64,000 bases of DNA from an uncultured Collinsella sp. (GTDB lineage: Bacteria; Actinomycetota; Coriobacteriia; Coriobacteriales; Coriobacteriaceae). The stretch covers positions 62,001 to 126,000 of the forward strand of contig CAUDNY010000006.1 of assembly GCA_958450865.1 (NCBI GenBank), in the 5' to 3' direction. Position numbers and translations under genes: made by a program. The notes below the pieces were generated by a model. It saw only the letters and a list, made by a program, of their open reading frames with translations, made no database searches and was not told where the DNA came from. Positions 1-8,229 of the stretch are shown here, piece by piece (positions within the stretch are counted from its first letter, which is position 1; each line of letters starts with the position of its first letter).

Positions 1-542
1 CCCGCGCTGTGCTCGATAGTGCCCGTGACCCGCATTTGCGCACTCCTGCCGCCTGGGGTCTTTCGTGGGTGTGGAATCATCCTCAGGTGACGATGCTGCT
101 TTCGGGTATGACCGATACCGCGCAGGTAGATGAGAACGTGGTGTTGGCCGATCGGGCCCTGCCGGATTCGATGACAGCTACTCAGCTCGACACGATCGCG
201 CACGTGCTGGATGAGTTTGAAAAATCGAATCGCGTGCCCTGCACGGGATGCGGCTATTGCATGCCGTGCCCTAAAGGCATCAATATCCCTGGATGTTTTG
301 CCGCCTACAACGCGAGTTATGCGCACAGCTGGTTTACGGGTCTATCGCAGTACTTTACGGCGAGCGCGGTGCGTACAAGCGAGGCCAAGCTGGTGAGCAA
401 TTGCGTCAAGTGCGGCAAATGCGCGCGCCACTGCCCACAGCATATCGATATCCCCGAGCGTCTCGATGACGTGCGCCGACGCTTCCAGCCTGGACCCGTG
501 ACGGCAGTGCTTAAGGCCTTCGGCAAAACGCGCTCCTCGTGA
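1..542 (+). CDS. Aldo/keto reductase, C-terminal part with two Cys clusters (5' truncated)
   Basis: The gene enters from the left edge, so its start is not visible; the frame is open from base 3 and stops at 540-542. The readable part has the end of an aldo/keto reductase barrel (LSGMTD region) followed by a ferredoxin-like tail with CTGCGYCMPC and CVKCGKCARHC. Both Cys clusters look able to hold a 4Fe-4S centre. This is the known architecture of anaerobe oxidoreductases that join an NAD(P)H-type aldo/keto reductase barrel to electron-transfer clusters. The substrate cannot be told. No partner gene is visible; the next gene starts 90 bases downstream after a hairpin. Confidence 0.88.
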   Translation, partial: RAVLDSARDPHLRTPAAWGLSWVWNHPQVTMLLSGMTDTAQVDENVVLADRALPDSMTATQLDTIAHVLDEFEKSNRVPCTGCGYCMPCPKGINIPGCFAAYNASYAHSWFTGLSQYFTASAVRTSEAKLVSNCVKCGKCARHCPQHIDIPERLDDVRRRFQPGPVTAVLKAFGKTRSS

Positions 543-546
543 CCCT

Positions 547-618
547 TTTATAACTTGCGGTGGAATAGTTCCTGTTTGCGGCAGAATAGGGCTTAAACAG
601 GGACTATTCCACCGCAAC
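547..618. repeat. Hairpin repeat family 1, copy 1
   Basis: The 15-base arms TTGCGGTGGAATAGT (555-569) and its exact complement (603-617) enclose a GC-poor loop. The 3' edge sits just before the Shine-Dalgarno sequence of the gene at 633. A second copy lies at 1712-1785. Confidence 0.8.
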
Positions 619-632
619 TGAAGGGGGCTGTC

Positions 633-1652
633 GTGGGCCATCGGGATTCATGTAATGATTCGCGTGGGGTTCGTTGGGGCATTTTGGGCGCTGGGCACAT
701 TTCTCATCGATTTGCATCGTCGCTCAAGAAGGTCGACGGGGCACGGCTGGTGGCTGCGGCCGGCCGCACTCCTGCACATGTCGAGGAATTTTGCCGAGCG
801 TTTTCGATCGATGCTGCGCATGGCCATGCCTCGGTCGACAATAACGGCGACGCGGCTTATGACGCGCTGATTGCCGACCCCGATGTCGACGCAATCTACT
901 TGGCTCTTCCGCATGGCATGCATACGCGTTGGGCCTGTCGCGCGCTGTGCGCCGGAAAGGCCGTGCTGTGCGAAAAGCCGGCCGTTTTGAGTGAGGAAGA
1001 GGCTCTCTCGATCGCCTCCACCTCTCGCGAGCGCGGCGTGCTGTTTATGGAGGCGATGAAGAATCGGTTTTGCCCGATGCGCACTCGCGTGAAAGACTTG
1101 CTTGCGTCGGGTGAGCTTGGCCGTATCGTCTCGATTGAAAGCGTGCAAAAGCTCGATTACGGCGAGTCTCCTTCGGGCTATCTGCTTGATCCGCTGCAGG
1201 GCGGCTGTCTATATGACATGGGCTGTTATGCGGTCGGTTGGTTTGAGGATTTGCTCGCGGGCGCGTGCGAGGTTTCGTCCCGTGAAGTTCGCTGGCGTGA
1301 CGTATCAGGCGGCCGTGTCGATTGGGCCGACGAGATCCATATGAGCGTCGGCGGTATACCCATTCATATGGTGTGCGACGGCAAAGCAGCATATGAAAGC
1401 CGCTTAACGATTGCCTGTGAGCGGGGCTCGTTGGAAATCGAGCGTCTTCATCGCCCCGAGCTCGCCCATGTGAAGTACTCCGACGGTCGAGCACTCGAAA
1501 TCGATGCACCATTTGAGGTCGATGATTTTTACGGTGAGGCATCGCATGCGACACAGCTCATTCAGGCGGGGAAACTCGAAAGCCCCATCATGTCCCTAGC
1601 CGCTACACAGCGCTGTGCGCACATCATCGATGCGATTCGCTTGAAACTTTAG
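633..1652 (+). CDS. Gfo/Idh/MocA-family NAD(P)-dependent oxidoreductase
   Basis: A 339-residue protein with an N-terminal Rossmann fold (GILGAGHIS, residues about 17-25), the family EKP motif (CEKPAVLS), and a C-terminal substrate domain (GGCLYDMGCYAV). Family members oxidise or reduce sugars, inositols or biliverdin-like substrates; the actual substrate is not evident. The chosen start is GTG at 633, preceded by AAGGGGG with suitable spacing; this sits directly behind hairpin repeat copy 1. It appears monocistronic. A similar hairpin follows the gene and precedes nfo. Confidence 0.85.
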   Translation: MGHRDSCNDSRGVRWGILGAGHISHRFASSLKKVDGARLVAAAGRTPAHVEEFCRAFSIDAAHGHASVDNNGDAAYDALIADPDVDAIYLALPHGMHTRWACRALCAGKAVLCEKPAVLSEEEALSIASTSRERGVLFMEAMKNRFCPMRTRVKDLLASGELGRIVSIESVQKLDYGESPSGYLLDPLQGGCLYDMGCYAVGWFEDLLAGACEVSSREVRWRDVSGGRVDWADEIHMSVGGIPIHMVCDGKAAYESRLTIACERGSLEIERLHRPELAHVKYSDGRALEIDAPFEVDDFYGEASHATQLIQAGKLESPIMSLAATQRCAHIIDAIRLKL

Positions 1653-1711
1653 GGCGTGGGGGCATGGCGCCAACGCCTGGAATGCCTTGGAGGCCTTTTC
1701 CCCTGATGCCT

Positions 1712-1785
1712 CTTTTATAACTTGCGGTGGAATATGGTCTGTTTGCGCCAAAATAGGGCACCAATAGACCGTATTTCACCGCAAC
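1712..1785. repeat. Hairpin repeat family 1, copy 2
   Basis: Arms at 1722-1741 and 1765-1784 pair along 20 positions. The three departures from Watson-Crick pairing are all G-T type. It shares the TTTTATAACTTGCGGTGGAA entry sequence with copy 1 and likewise ends just before a Shine-Dalgarno sequence. Confidence 0.8.
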
Positions 1786-1804
1786 TGATGAGGGGGAGCT
1801 GGAG

Positions 1805-2671
1805 ATGCTGACGATCGGGTGTCATCTTTCGACGACGAAGGGCTATCGGGCAATGGGGGAGACGGCGTTGTCCATTGATGCCAATACCTTTGCGTTCTTT
1901 ACGCGCAACCCGCGCGGTGGCAAGGCAAAAGACCTTGACATGGATGACGTGGCGGCTCTGCGCGAGCTTATGGCGCAAAACGACTTTGGACCGCTGGTGG
2001 CGCATGCCCCGTATACCTATAACCCCTGCTCCGCTAAGGAGCGGGCGCGCGAGTTTGCCTTGGAGGCTATGGCGGAAGATTTGCAGCGTCTGGAAGCACT
2101 GCCCGGCAACTACTACAACTTCCATCCCGGTGCGCATGTGGGACAGGGGGCAGACGCCGGCATTCAGATGATTGTCGACACGCTGTGCCAGGTGATGTTT
2201 GAGGGCCAGCAGACGATGGTATTGCTCGAGACCATGGCGGGTAAGGGCACCGAGGTGGGCCGTAGCTTTGAAGAGCTGGCGTGCATTATCGAGGGCGTTG
2301 CCGCCAAGTGTCCAGAGCTGTCCGATAAACTGGGCGTTTGTTTGGACACCTGCCATGTGAGCGATGCCGGCTACGACATCATCCATGATCTGGACGGCGT
2401 ACTCGACGAGTTCGACCGCGTGGTGGGCATCGATCGCCTGCATGCCGTACACATCAACGATTCGAAGAACCCTTGTGGCGCCCATAAAGATCGTCACGAG
2501 TGCATCGGCAAGGGATACCTTGGCAGCGAGGAATTTGGCGGCGGTATGCAGGTTATGCAGAATATTGTATCGAATAGCCGCTTGCGTGCACTTCCATTTA
2601 TTTTGGAGACGCCGAACGAACTTGCAGGTTATGCAGCGGAAATTACGCTATTAAGGTCGTTACAGCAGTAA
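1805..2671 (+). CDS. nfo: Deoxyribonuclease IV (AP endonuclease)
   Basis: A 288-residue TIM-barrel protein of the endonuclease IV family, which cleaves 5' to abasic sites in base-excision repair. The metal-binding signature blocks are all present in order: HAPYTYN (about residue 66), FHPGAH (about 106), LLETMAG (about 141), CLDTCHV (about 179-185), HINDSKNPCG (about 218), KDRHECIGKGYLG (about 229) and ILETP near the C-terminus. Together they supply the His/Asp/Glu ligands of the tri-zinc site. ATG at 1805 is preceded by AGGGGGAG. Family length is about 280, so it is complete. No operon partner; hairpin repeat copy 2 forms its leader. Confidence 0.93.
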   Translation: MLTIGCHLSTTKGYRAMGETALSIDANTFAFFTRNPRGGKAKDLDMDDVAALRELMAQNDFGPLVAHAPYTYNPCSAKERAREFALEAMAEDLQRLEALPGNYYNFHPGAHVGQGADAGIQMIVDTLCQVMFEGQQTMVLLETMAGKGTEVGRSFEELACIIEGVAAKCPELSDKLGVCLDTCHVSDAGYDIIHDLDGVLDEFDRVVGIDRLHAVHINDSKNPCGAHKDRHECIGKGYLGSEEFGGGMQVMQNIVSNSRLRALPFILETPNELAGYAAEITLLRSLQQ

Positions 2672-2732
2672 CAACTGTCACAAAGTGGAGTGTTCCATTC
2701 ACGTTATGGGATTGTTTCAATCAGTTTTCTCA

Positions 2733-2761
2733 TTGCAGATTCGTAATTCCGGGTGCATAAT
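2733..2761 (+). promoter_or_regulatory. Sigma-70-type promoter of the amino-acid ABC operon
   Basis: TTGCAG (2733-2738) and CATAAT (2756-2761) are separated by 17 bases, giving a leader of about 50 bases before the binding-protein ATG. Confidence 0.6.
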
Positions 2762-2818
2762 AGCCAACAGTTTTTGCAGACCTCTGAATCAAACGGGGTC
2801 GCCGGAAGGAGACTGATT

Positions 2819-3679
2819 ATGAAGCTCAAGAAGCTTGGCGCATTTGCCGCCACGGGCGCCATGGCGCTCGCCCTCGCACTGACGGGCTGCGGCTCGTCCA
2901 ACGCCACCTCTGGTTCCGATGCCGGTTCCAGCAGCTCTGATGACGTGAAGGTCGAGAAGGTCGACGGCTCCAAGGAGTATGCACTCGTCAAGGACGGTAC
3001 GCTCACCGTCGGCACCTCTGCCGAGTACGCGCCGTTTGAGTACAAGGATGACAATGGCGACTACCAGGGCTTTGACCTTGAGCTCATCAAGGCTATCGGC
3101 GATAAGCTGGGCCTGGATGTCGAGTACGTCAACAACGACTTTGACACGCTGGTGCCGGGTGTTGCTTCGGGCGCCAAGTATGACGTCTCCATCGCGGCTA
3201 TCACCGACACGCCCGAGCGTGAGAAGGAAGTCACTTTCTCCGATTCCTACTACATGGACGATCAGGCTATCGTGACCAAGGTCGATAACACCGACATCAC
3301 GACCGACAACTACAGCGAGAAGCTCAACAACGCCGACGCTACCATCATCGTCCAGTCTGGCTCGACCGCCGAGGCCTTTGCCCAGGAGAACTTCTCCAAG
3401 GCCAAGATCGTCCCCTACAAGGACGCCACCGAGTGCTTCAGCGCCCTGCAGTCCGATAAGGGCGACGCTGTAGTTACCAACCGCTCCGTTGCCAGCCAGC
3501 TGACCGCCGAGCAGTTCAACACCTGCCAGACCATCAAGCAGATCAGCACCGGCGAGGAGTACGCCATCGCCATCAACCAGGGCAATACCAAGCTCAAGGA
3601 CGACATCAATCAGGCCATCAAGGACCTGACCGACGACGGTACCGTCGACGCCCTCATGGCTAAGTACAATATCAAGTAA
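2819..3679 (+). CDS. Polar amino-acid ABC transporter substrate-binding lipoprotein
   Basis: A 286-residue bacterial type 3 solute-binding protein. ATG at 2819 is chosen because AAGGAG lies 7-8 bases upstream and it gives a clean lipoprotein signal: KLKK, a hydrophobic stretch, then the lipobox LALTGC (Cys at about residue 23). A Ser/Asp-rich tether follows. The mature part has the SBP_bac_3 features VGTSAEYAPFEY, GFDLELIKAIGDKLG, and the AITDTPEREKEVTFSDSYY block. It captures an amino acid (polar or His/Gln/Arg class; exact ligand unknown) outside the membrane and passes it to the permease and ATPase encoded next. A terminator-like hairpin between this gene and the permease would favour excess binding protein. 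Confidence 0.92.
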   Translation: MKLKKLGAFAATGAMALALALTGCGSSNATSGSDAGSSSSDDVKVEKVDGSKEYALVKDGTLTVGTSAEYAPFEYKDDNGDYQGFDLELIKAIGDKLGLDVEYVNNDFDTLVPGVASGAKYDVSIAAITDTPEREKEVTFSDSYYMDDQAIVTKVDNTDITTDNYSEKLNNADATIIVQSGSTAEAFAQENFSKAKIVPYKDATECFSALQSDKGDAVVTNRSVASQLTAEQFNTCQTIKQISTGEEYAIAINQGNTKLKDDINQAIKDLTDDGTVDALMAKYNIK

Positions 3680-3699
3680 AATAACTACTTGATTGCGCG

Positions 3700-3733
3700 C
3701 GGGCCCTTTCCGTTTTGCGGAGAGGGCCTTTGC
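3700..3733 (+). terminator. Intra-operon attenuating hairpin
   Basis: GGGCCCTTTCCG (3701-3712) pairs with CGGAGAGGGCC (from 3718) and is followed by a short T run. It lies between binding-protein and permease genes, a usual place for a leaky terminator. Confidence 0.65.
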
Positions 3734-3796
3734 GCTTCTCTTGACGGAGAGCGTTTCCGTCTCGTTTTGCCGGCAACTTCTACGATAGGAGCCACC

Positions 3797-5158
3797 TTGT
3801 CTCGACTGAACAAAGGGGCCGCGGAGCAGCGTTTTCCACTGTCCGCCTTGCTCCAAAAGCTAGCCTGCGTCATGGCCGTGGCGCTCGCGCTGGTGTGCGC
3901 GGGGGCATATGCGCCCACGACCGCTCAGGCGCTTGAGACCGCAAAGATTACCGCCCGACCCAACACCGGTTCGGGCAGCGATGTGGTCGGCGGCACCGAG
4001 ACGCGCATTACCTGGGAAGTTCAGGCCGATGCCGACGAGGAGCTGAGCGGTCTTTCTTTGACGTTTGTCGACGGCACGACGTTTGGTACCGATGACACGC
4101 GATTGACGATGCTCTCGGGCGAGGACCTCATGGATCGTACGCCCATGAAGCCCACGTGCAAGGCTGACGGCCAGACGCTCAAGATTGACTTTGGCGAGAC
4201 GGCGCCTGCCGGCGGCTTTTTCCGTGTCGAGGTTTACGGCGTGACCTTCCCCGTCGAGGGCGGCGATGAGGCCTTTAGCGGCACCTATACGCTCGCCGAC
4301 GGGTCGACCAAGAAGATCTCCAAGATTCCGTCGGTGGAGATCAAGGGCGTGACGGCCTTCGATAACTTCCTGGCTGACCTTAAAGAGCAGCCGTGGGTCG
4401 AGGCGTGGAACTCCAATATGTTCCTGCGCCTGTTCCTGAACCCGGTCATTTTGGTCCAGAGCCTGCCGATCGTCTTCAAGGGCTTCCTTATGTCGCTCTC
4501 GATCGTGCTCGTGGCATTTCCGTTGGCCATTCCCTTTGGCTTTGCGCTGTCGCTCATGCGCATTTCCAAGTCGCGCATCCTTCGCTGCCTTGCCGGCATC
4601 TATGTGAATATCATCCGCGGCACGCCGGCGTTCTTGCAGATCTACATTGCGTTCTTTGGCTTGCCGCTGGCCGGTGTCAAAGTGGACGACTATGTGCTGG
4701 GTGTTATCGTCATGGCCATGAACTCGTCTGCGTACCTGTGCGAGATCTTCCGTGCCGGTATTCAGTCGATCCCCAAGGGTCAAAACGAGGCTGCTCGCTC
4801 GCTGGGCATGAATGCCTTCCAGACGCTGCTCTACGTTATGATTCCGCAGACGTTCCGCAATGTCCTGCCTACGCTGACCAGCGAGTTCATCCTGCTCTAC
4901 AAGGACACGTCGCTGCTTGCCGCCGTGGGTGTCGTCGAGATCGTCATGAACGCTCGCACCATCGTGGCCACGACGGGCTCCATCACGCCGTATGTGGTTG
5001 CCGCTCTGTTCTATCTGGTCATTACCCTGCCGCTTGCGCGCTTGGTGAGCGGTCTTGAGGCGAGACTTCTGGGGACGGCCGAAACCAAAAAGAAGCGTCC
5101 CACCAAGAGCGCCGGACAGGTTGTCGCGACGCCCGCCGATCATATCGCCGGTCTGTAA
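3797..5158 (+). CDS. Amino-acid ABC permease with a secreted N-terminal domain
   Basis: The C-terminal half (from about residue 210) is a typical HisM/GlnP-type permease. It has several membrane spans, IIRGTPAFLQIY, and the EAA loop EAARSLGMNAF...IPQ that docks on the ATPase. Unusually, about 200 residues precede it: a signal-like hydrophobic segment (ACVMAVALALVCAG) ending in an AQA-type cleavage region, then roughly 130 residues of polar beta-rich sequence (ITARPNTGSGSDVVGG to KIPSVEIKG) predicted outside the cell. TTG at 3797 is preferred because AGGAG lies five bases upstream; an open frame back to 3689 lacks a ribosome site and overlaps the hairpin. The extra domain is not recognised; it may scaffold the binding protein. 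Confidence 0.85.
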   Translation: MSRLNKGAAEQRFPLSALLQKLACVMAVALALVCAGAYAPTTAQALETAKITARPNTGSGSDVVGGTETRITWEVQADADEELSGLSLTFVDGTTFGTDDTRLTMLSGEDLMDRTPMKPTCKADGQTLKIDFGETAPAGGFFRVEVYGVTFPVEGGDEAFSGTYTLADGSTKKISKIPSVEIKGVTAFDNFLADLKEQPWVEAWNSNMFLRLFLNPVILVQSLPIVFKGFLMSLSIVLVAFPLAIPFGFALSLMRISKSRILRCLAGIYVNIIRGTPAFLQIYIAFFGLPLAGVKVDDYVLGVIVMAMNSSAYLCEIFRAGIQSIPKGQNEAARSLGMNAFQTLLYVMIPQTFRNVLPTLTSEFILLYKDTSLLAAVGVVEIVMNARTIVATTGSITPYVVAALFYLVITLPLARLVSGLEARLLGTAETKKKRPTKSAGQVVATPADHIAGL

Positions 5159-5170
5159 GGAGGTCCTGTC

Positions 5171-5920
<750 letters not shown>

Positions 5921-5941
5921 CCGGTTGATGTAACTGCCGTT

Positions 5942-5990
5942 ACAAAAGAGCGGGGCTGGACTTGAATCCAGCCCCGCTCTTTTGTAGGGA
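5942..5990. terminator. Bidirectional terminator between convergent genes
   Basis: A perfect 19-base inverted repeat (5942-5960 and 5967-5985) with a 6-base loop, flanked by A and T runs. It serves both the ABC operon and the flavodoxin gene on the other strand. Confidence 0.92.
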
Positions 5991-6035
5991 TGGGGATGCG
6001 CTTGGATGCAGGCTCTCTTGGAGGCCCTGGGTTCT

Positions 6036-6455
6036 TTACGCGAGCTCGGCTCCGAGGGCCTTGCAAGCGGTCTCGCCCTCGTCGTCGGGCGCATCGTAGC
6101 AGATGACGGAATCGACGACGTTGACGCCCGCCTCGTCGGCGTCCGCCTTCCAGTTGTCCATCCATTCGCCCTCGGCCCACGAATAAGAGCCAAAGAGGAC
6201 GACCTTCTTGTCGCCGAGGGTCTCCTTGACCTCGTCCCACATCGGCTGGAACTCATCGTACTCAAGCTCCTCGGAACCCATGGCGGGGCAGCCGAAGGCA
6301 ATGGCATCATAGTCGGCGGCCTTGTCTGCGGAGAAGTCGGCGCAGGAGATGACCTCTGCCTCGGCGCCGGCATCGGTTGCGCCCTCGGCAACGAAGTTTG
6401 CCATGGCCTCGGTGTTGCCAGTACCGCTCCAGTAGACGACTGCGATCTTGCTCAT
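6036..6455 (-). CDS. Short-chain flavodoxin
   Basis: A 139-residue protein with the FMN phosphate loop YWSGTGNTEAMA (residues about 8-19), the FGCPAMGSEELE segment and the GSYSWAEGEWMD loop of short-chain flavodoxins. It is a low-potential one-electron carrier that can replace ferredoxin. ATG at 6455 is chosen over longer upstream openings because AAGGA lies close by and the protein begins MSKIAVVYWSGTGNT, as family members do. It is transcribed after the DUF3793 gene, which suggests an iron- or redox-responsive pair. Confidence 0.93.
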   Translation of the reverse strand: MSKIAVVYWSGTGNTEAMANFVAEGATDAGAEAEVISCADFSADKAADYDAIAFGCPAMGSEELEYDEFQPMWDEVKETLGDKKVVLFGSYSWAEGEWMDNWKADADEAGVNVVDSVICYDAPDDEGETACKALGAELA

Positions 6456-6501
6456 ATGTTTTCCTTTCGGTTGTGCGGCGTGCGGCCGCGTTTTGTATGC
6501 T

Positions 6502-7206
6502 CTATCGGGTTGCCTGGACAAGTTGTTCCAGGGTGCAGCCCTGTTGATAGATGTAGGTAAGGTATTGCGTACATGCACGATAGGAATCGAAGGTCGTGAG
6601 CGCCTGCTCAACGTTTGTGTATACCTTCCATGCGCCAAAGACCTTATAGTTTTCTCCGTGCTGGACGATAAACTGATGGACATCTTCGTAGGGATAGCCC
6701 AAAAAATAGCCAATTTCGTGGGGGAACTCGCACATGCACCCCGTATCGCAGTGCCTATTTCGCGCGAGTGCGCAGACGCTGCCGTCATAGGCGCTTTCTG
6801 CGGCATTGCTGCTTGCCAGCGTGATGCGCGCGGCAAGATGCACTAGGGATGCGGGCAGGTTGTGGACATCGTAACCTTCGGCGGCAAGCGCCGTCGTGGC
6901 GCGGGGGTCGGAGAGGTATCTCATGAGGTCCGCAGGGCGGTACACATAGATGAGCGCTCCGCAGGGGCGCCAGACCAAAACGCTCATATGGATTCCGAGT
7001 GGCTGGAGCTCGCGGTTGCATTGGGCTATGACGGCGAGCAGGCGAGAGCGTCGCTCTTCGATATGGGCGGCGCCGGGTTTTCCGTTTTGGTTGGCGTAAA
7101 CGCCGGGATAGGTAAAGAGCGAAGCCGGCTTGATACCTGCGAGCGTAGGGGAGCAGTTGCGCACGACAGCCGTTTGGTATGTTGGGATGTCAATGGTTCG
7201 AGTCAC
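6502..7206 (-). CDS. DUF3793 family protein
   Basis: A 234-residue cytoplasmic protein. The C-terminal half carries CEFPHEIGYFLGYPYEDVHQFI, and KVFGAWKVYTNVEQA with a following Phe/Tyr/Cys region, which I recognise as the DUF3793 pattern. Function is unknown, but the family is often found next to flavodoxin or iron-acquisition genes, as here. GTG at 7206 has AAGGAG shortly upstream. A TTAGCCTAGG-containing A/T-rich sequence near 7231-7250 resembles half of a DtxR-type iron box, but the match is too weak to call. Confidence 0.75.
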   Translation of the reverse strand: MTRTIDIPTYQTAVVRNCSPTLAGIKPASLFTYPGVYANQNGKPGAAHIEERRSRLLAVIAQCNRELQPLGIHMSVLVWRPCGALIYVYRPADLMRYLSDPRATTALAAEGYDVHNLPASLVHLAARITLASSNAAESAYDGSVCALARNRHCDTGCMCEFPHEIGYFLGYPYEDVHQFIVQHGENYKVFGAWKVYTNVEQALTTFDSYRACTQYLTYIYQQGCTLEQLVQATR

Positions 7207-7335
7207 GATGCTCCTTTCGGGTCCTCAGTTGTTAGCCTAGGAAAACTTATACACGAAAGTAAGCCATGGTCAACAAAAAAGTTTGAAGAGGGAAACTAAT
7301 TGACCGAACGGACATGATTTTGGGTTAAGATGGGG

Positions 7336-7352
7336 ACACCCCATGGGGGTAT
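7336..7352 (+). promoter_or_regulatory. CsoR-like copper operator
   Basis: The sequence ACACCCCATGGGGGTAT is an imperfect dyad with the C-run/G-run layout of CsoR sites. It sits 30 bases before the HMA-domain gene. The repressor gene is not in the window. Confidence 0.5.
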
Positions 7353-7381
7353 CTAGATAGTGCTACTTGAAAGGGGAGCGC

Positions 7382-7765
7382 ATGAGTGACTTGCTCAACC
7401 CTGCGAATCTCATCGTGCTGGCCGTCATTGCCGTCGGCATGTTTTTTGGACTGCGTCGCATTGCCGCTTCGACACACGGGAAGAGTTGCTGCAGCGATGG
7501 TACGAGCGGCAAGAAGGCCAAAAAGGTTGTTGTGGTGGATACCGATGCGTCACACTATCCCTATAGCGATGAGCTGCTCATCGGCGGCATGAGCTGTGAC
7601 GGCTGCGCTCAGAACGTAGCCAATGCCCTCAATGCGCTGGATGGCGTGTGGGCAACGGTGACGTATGCGGACCACACGGCACGCGTGCGCTCTAAGCAGC
7701 CGGTTGATCGTGGTGTCCTCGAGACGGCCGTGAAAGACGCGGGCTACTACGTCATGACGCTGTAG
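7382..7765 (+). CDS. Membrane-anchored heavy-metal-associated (CopZ-like) protein
   Basis: A 127-residue protein. An N-terminal membrane span (NLIVLAVIAVGMFFGL, residues about 8-23) is followed by a basic, Cys-containing linker (SCCSDG) and a C-terminal HMA domain with the metal-binding GGMSCDGCAQNV loop. HMA domains bind Cu(I) or similar soft metals through the CxxC pair. Free copper chaperones are soluble; a short anchored form suggests metal handling at the membrane. ATG at 7382 has AAAGGGGAG upstream. The CsoR-like palindrome before it supports copper control, an inference. Confidence 0.82.
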   Translation: MSDLLNPANLIVLAVIAVGMFFGLRRIAASTHGKSCCSDGTSGKKAKKVVVVDTDASHYPYSDELLIGGMSCDGCAQNVANALNALDGVWATVTYADHTARVRSKQPVDRGVLETAVKDAGYYVMTL

Positions 7766-7791
7766 GCGCCGCCCTGGATGCGCTTCCTTGG

Positions 7792-8229
7792 CTAGGCTCG
7801 TCCGCGCGGTTCGATGTCTTGGATGTCGTCGAAGTCGATGGCGATGTCTTTGAGTTTGAGGAGCTTGAAGGCGGGGAGCGCCTCGTCGAGGATGCCGGTG
7901 CGGCTGCGATAGCCGTATGTATCGTAATAGGTGACACGAATCAAGTCGCCACGTTTGAGACCCTCGAGCTTTTTAGAAAGCGCGAGGGCTTTTTCTTCCG
8001 TGAGCTCACGTTTTGGCTCGACGGTGATTTCCTGCTTGCGCACGAGTTCGTAGTATCCCGTGAGGGCGGCAAAGGGCATAAACTGTGCGGCGCGGTTGGC
8101 GCGCACGGCACCGTTGGCAGTGAGGTTGGGGTCAGCGGCGCGGCGTCTGCCCTCGGGGTCCGCCAGGCGCTCGAAGGCGGTCGGCGGGCGCACGGGCTGC
8201 TGCTTGGGTTTAGACACGATGTCCTCCAA
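7792..8229 (-). CDS. YolD-like protein partner of the Y-family polymerase
   Basis: A 145-residue protein with the YolD-like layout: RAAQFMPFAALTGYYELVRKQE in the middle and a C-terminal beta domain (GDLIRVTYYDTYGYRSRTGIL). In many Gram-positives this small protein is encoded directly after a UvrX/ImuB-like polymerase, as here. The role is not established; association with error-prone repair is by context. ATG at 8229 lies 20 bases inside the end of the polymerase gene, so the two are probably translationally coupled. Confidence 0.78.
   Translation of the reverse strand: MEDIVSKPKQQPVRPPTAFERLADPEGRRRAADPNLTANGAVRANRAAQFMPFAALTGYYELVRKQEITVEPKRELTEEKALALSKKLEGLKRGDLIRVTYYDTYGYRSRTGILDEALPAFKLLKLKDIAIDFDDIQDIEPRGRA

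Noticed and set aside
7231..7250. DtxR/IdeR-type iron box before the DUF3793-flavodoxin pair
   Set aside because: TTAGCCTAGG fits one half-site but the other half does not pair well; it is too weak to report as a site.
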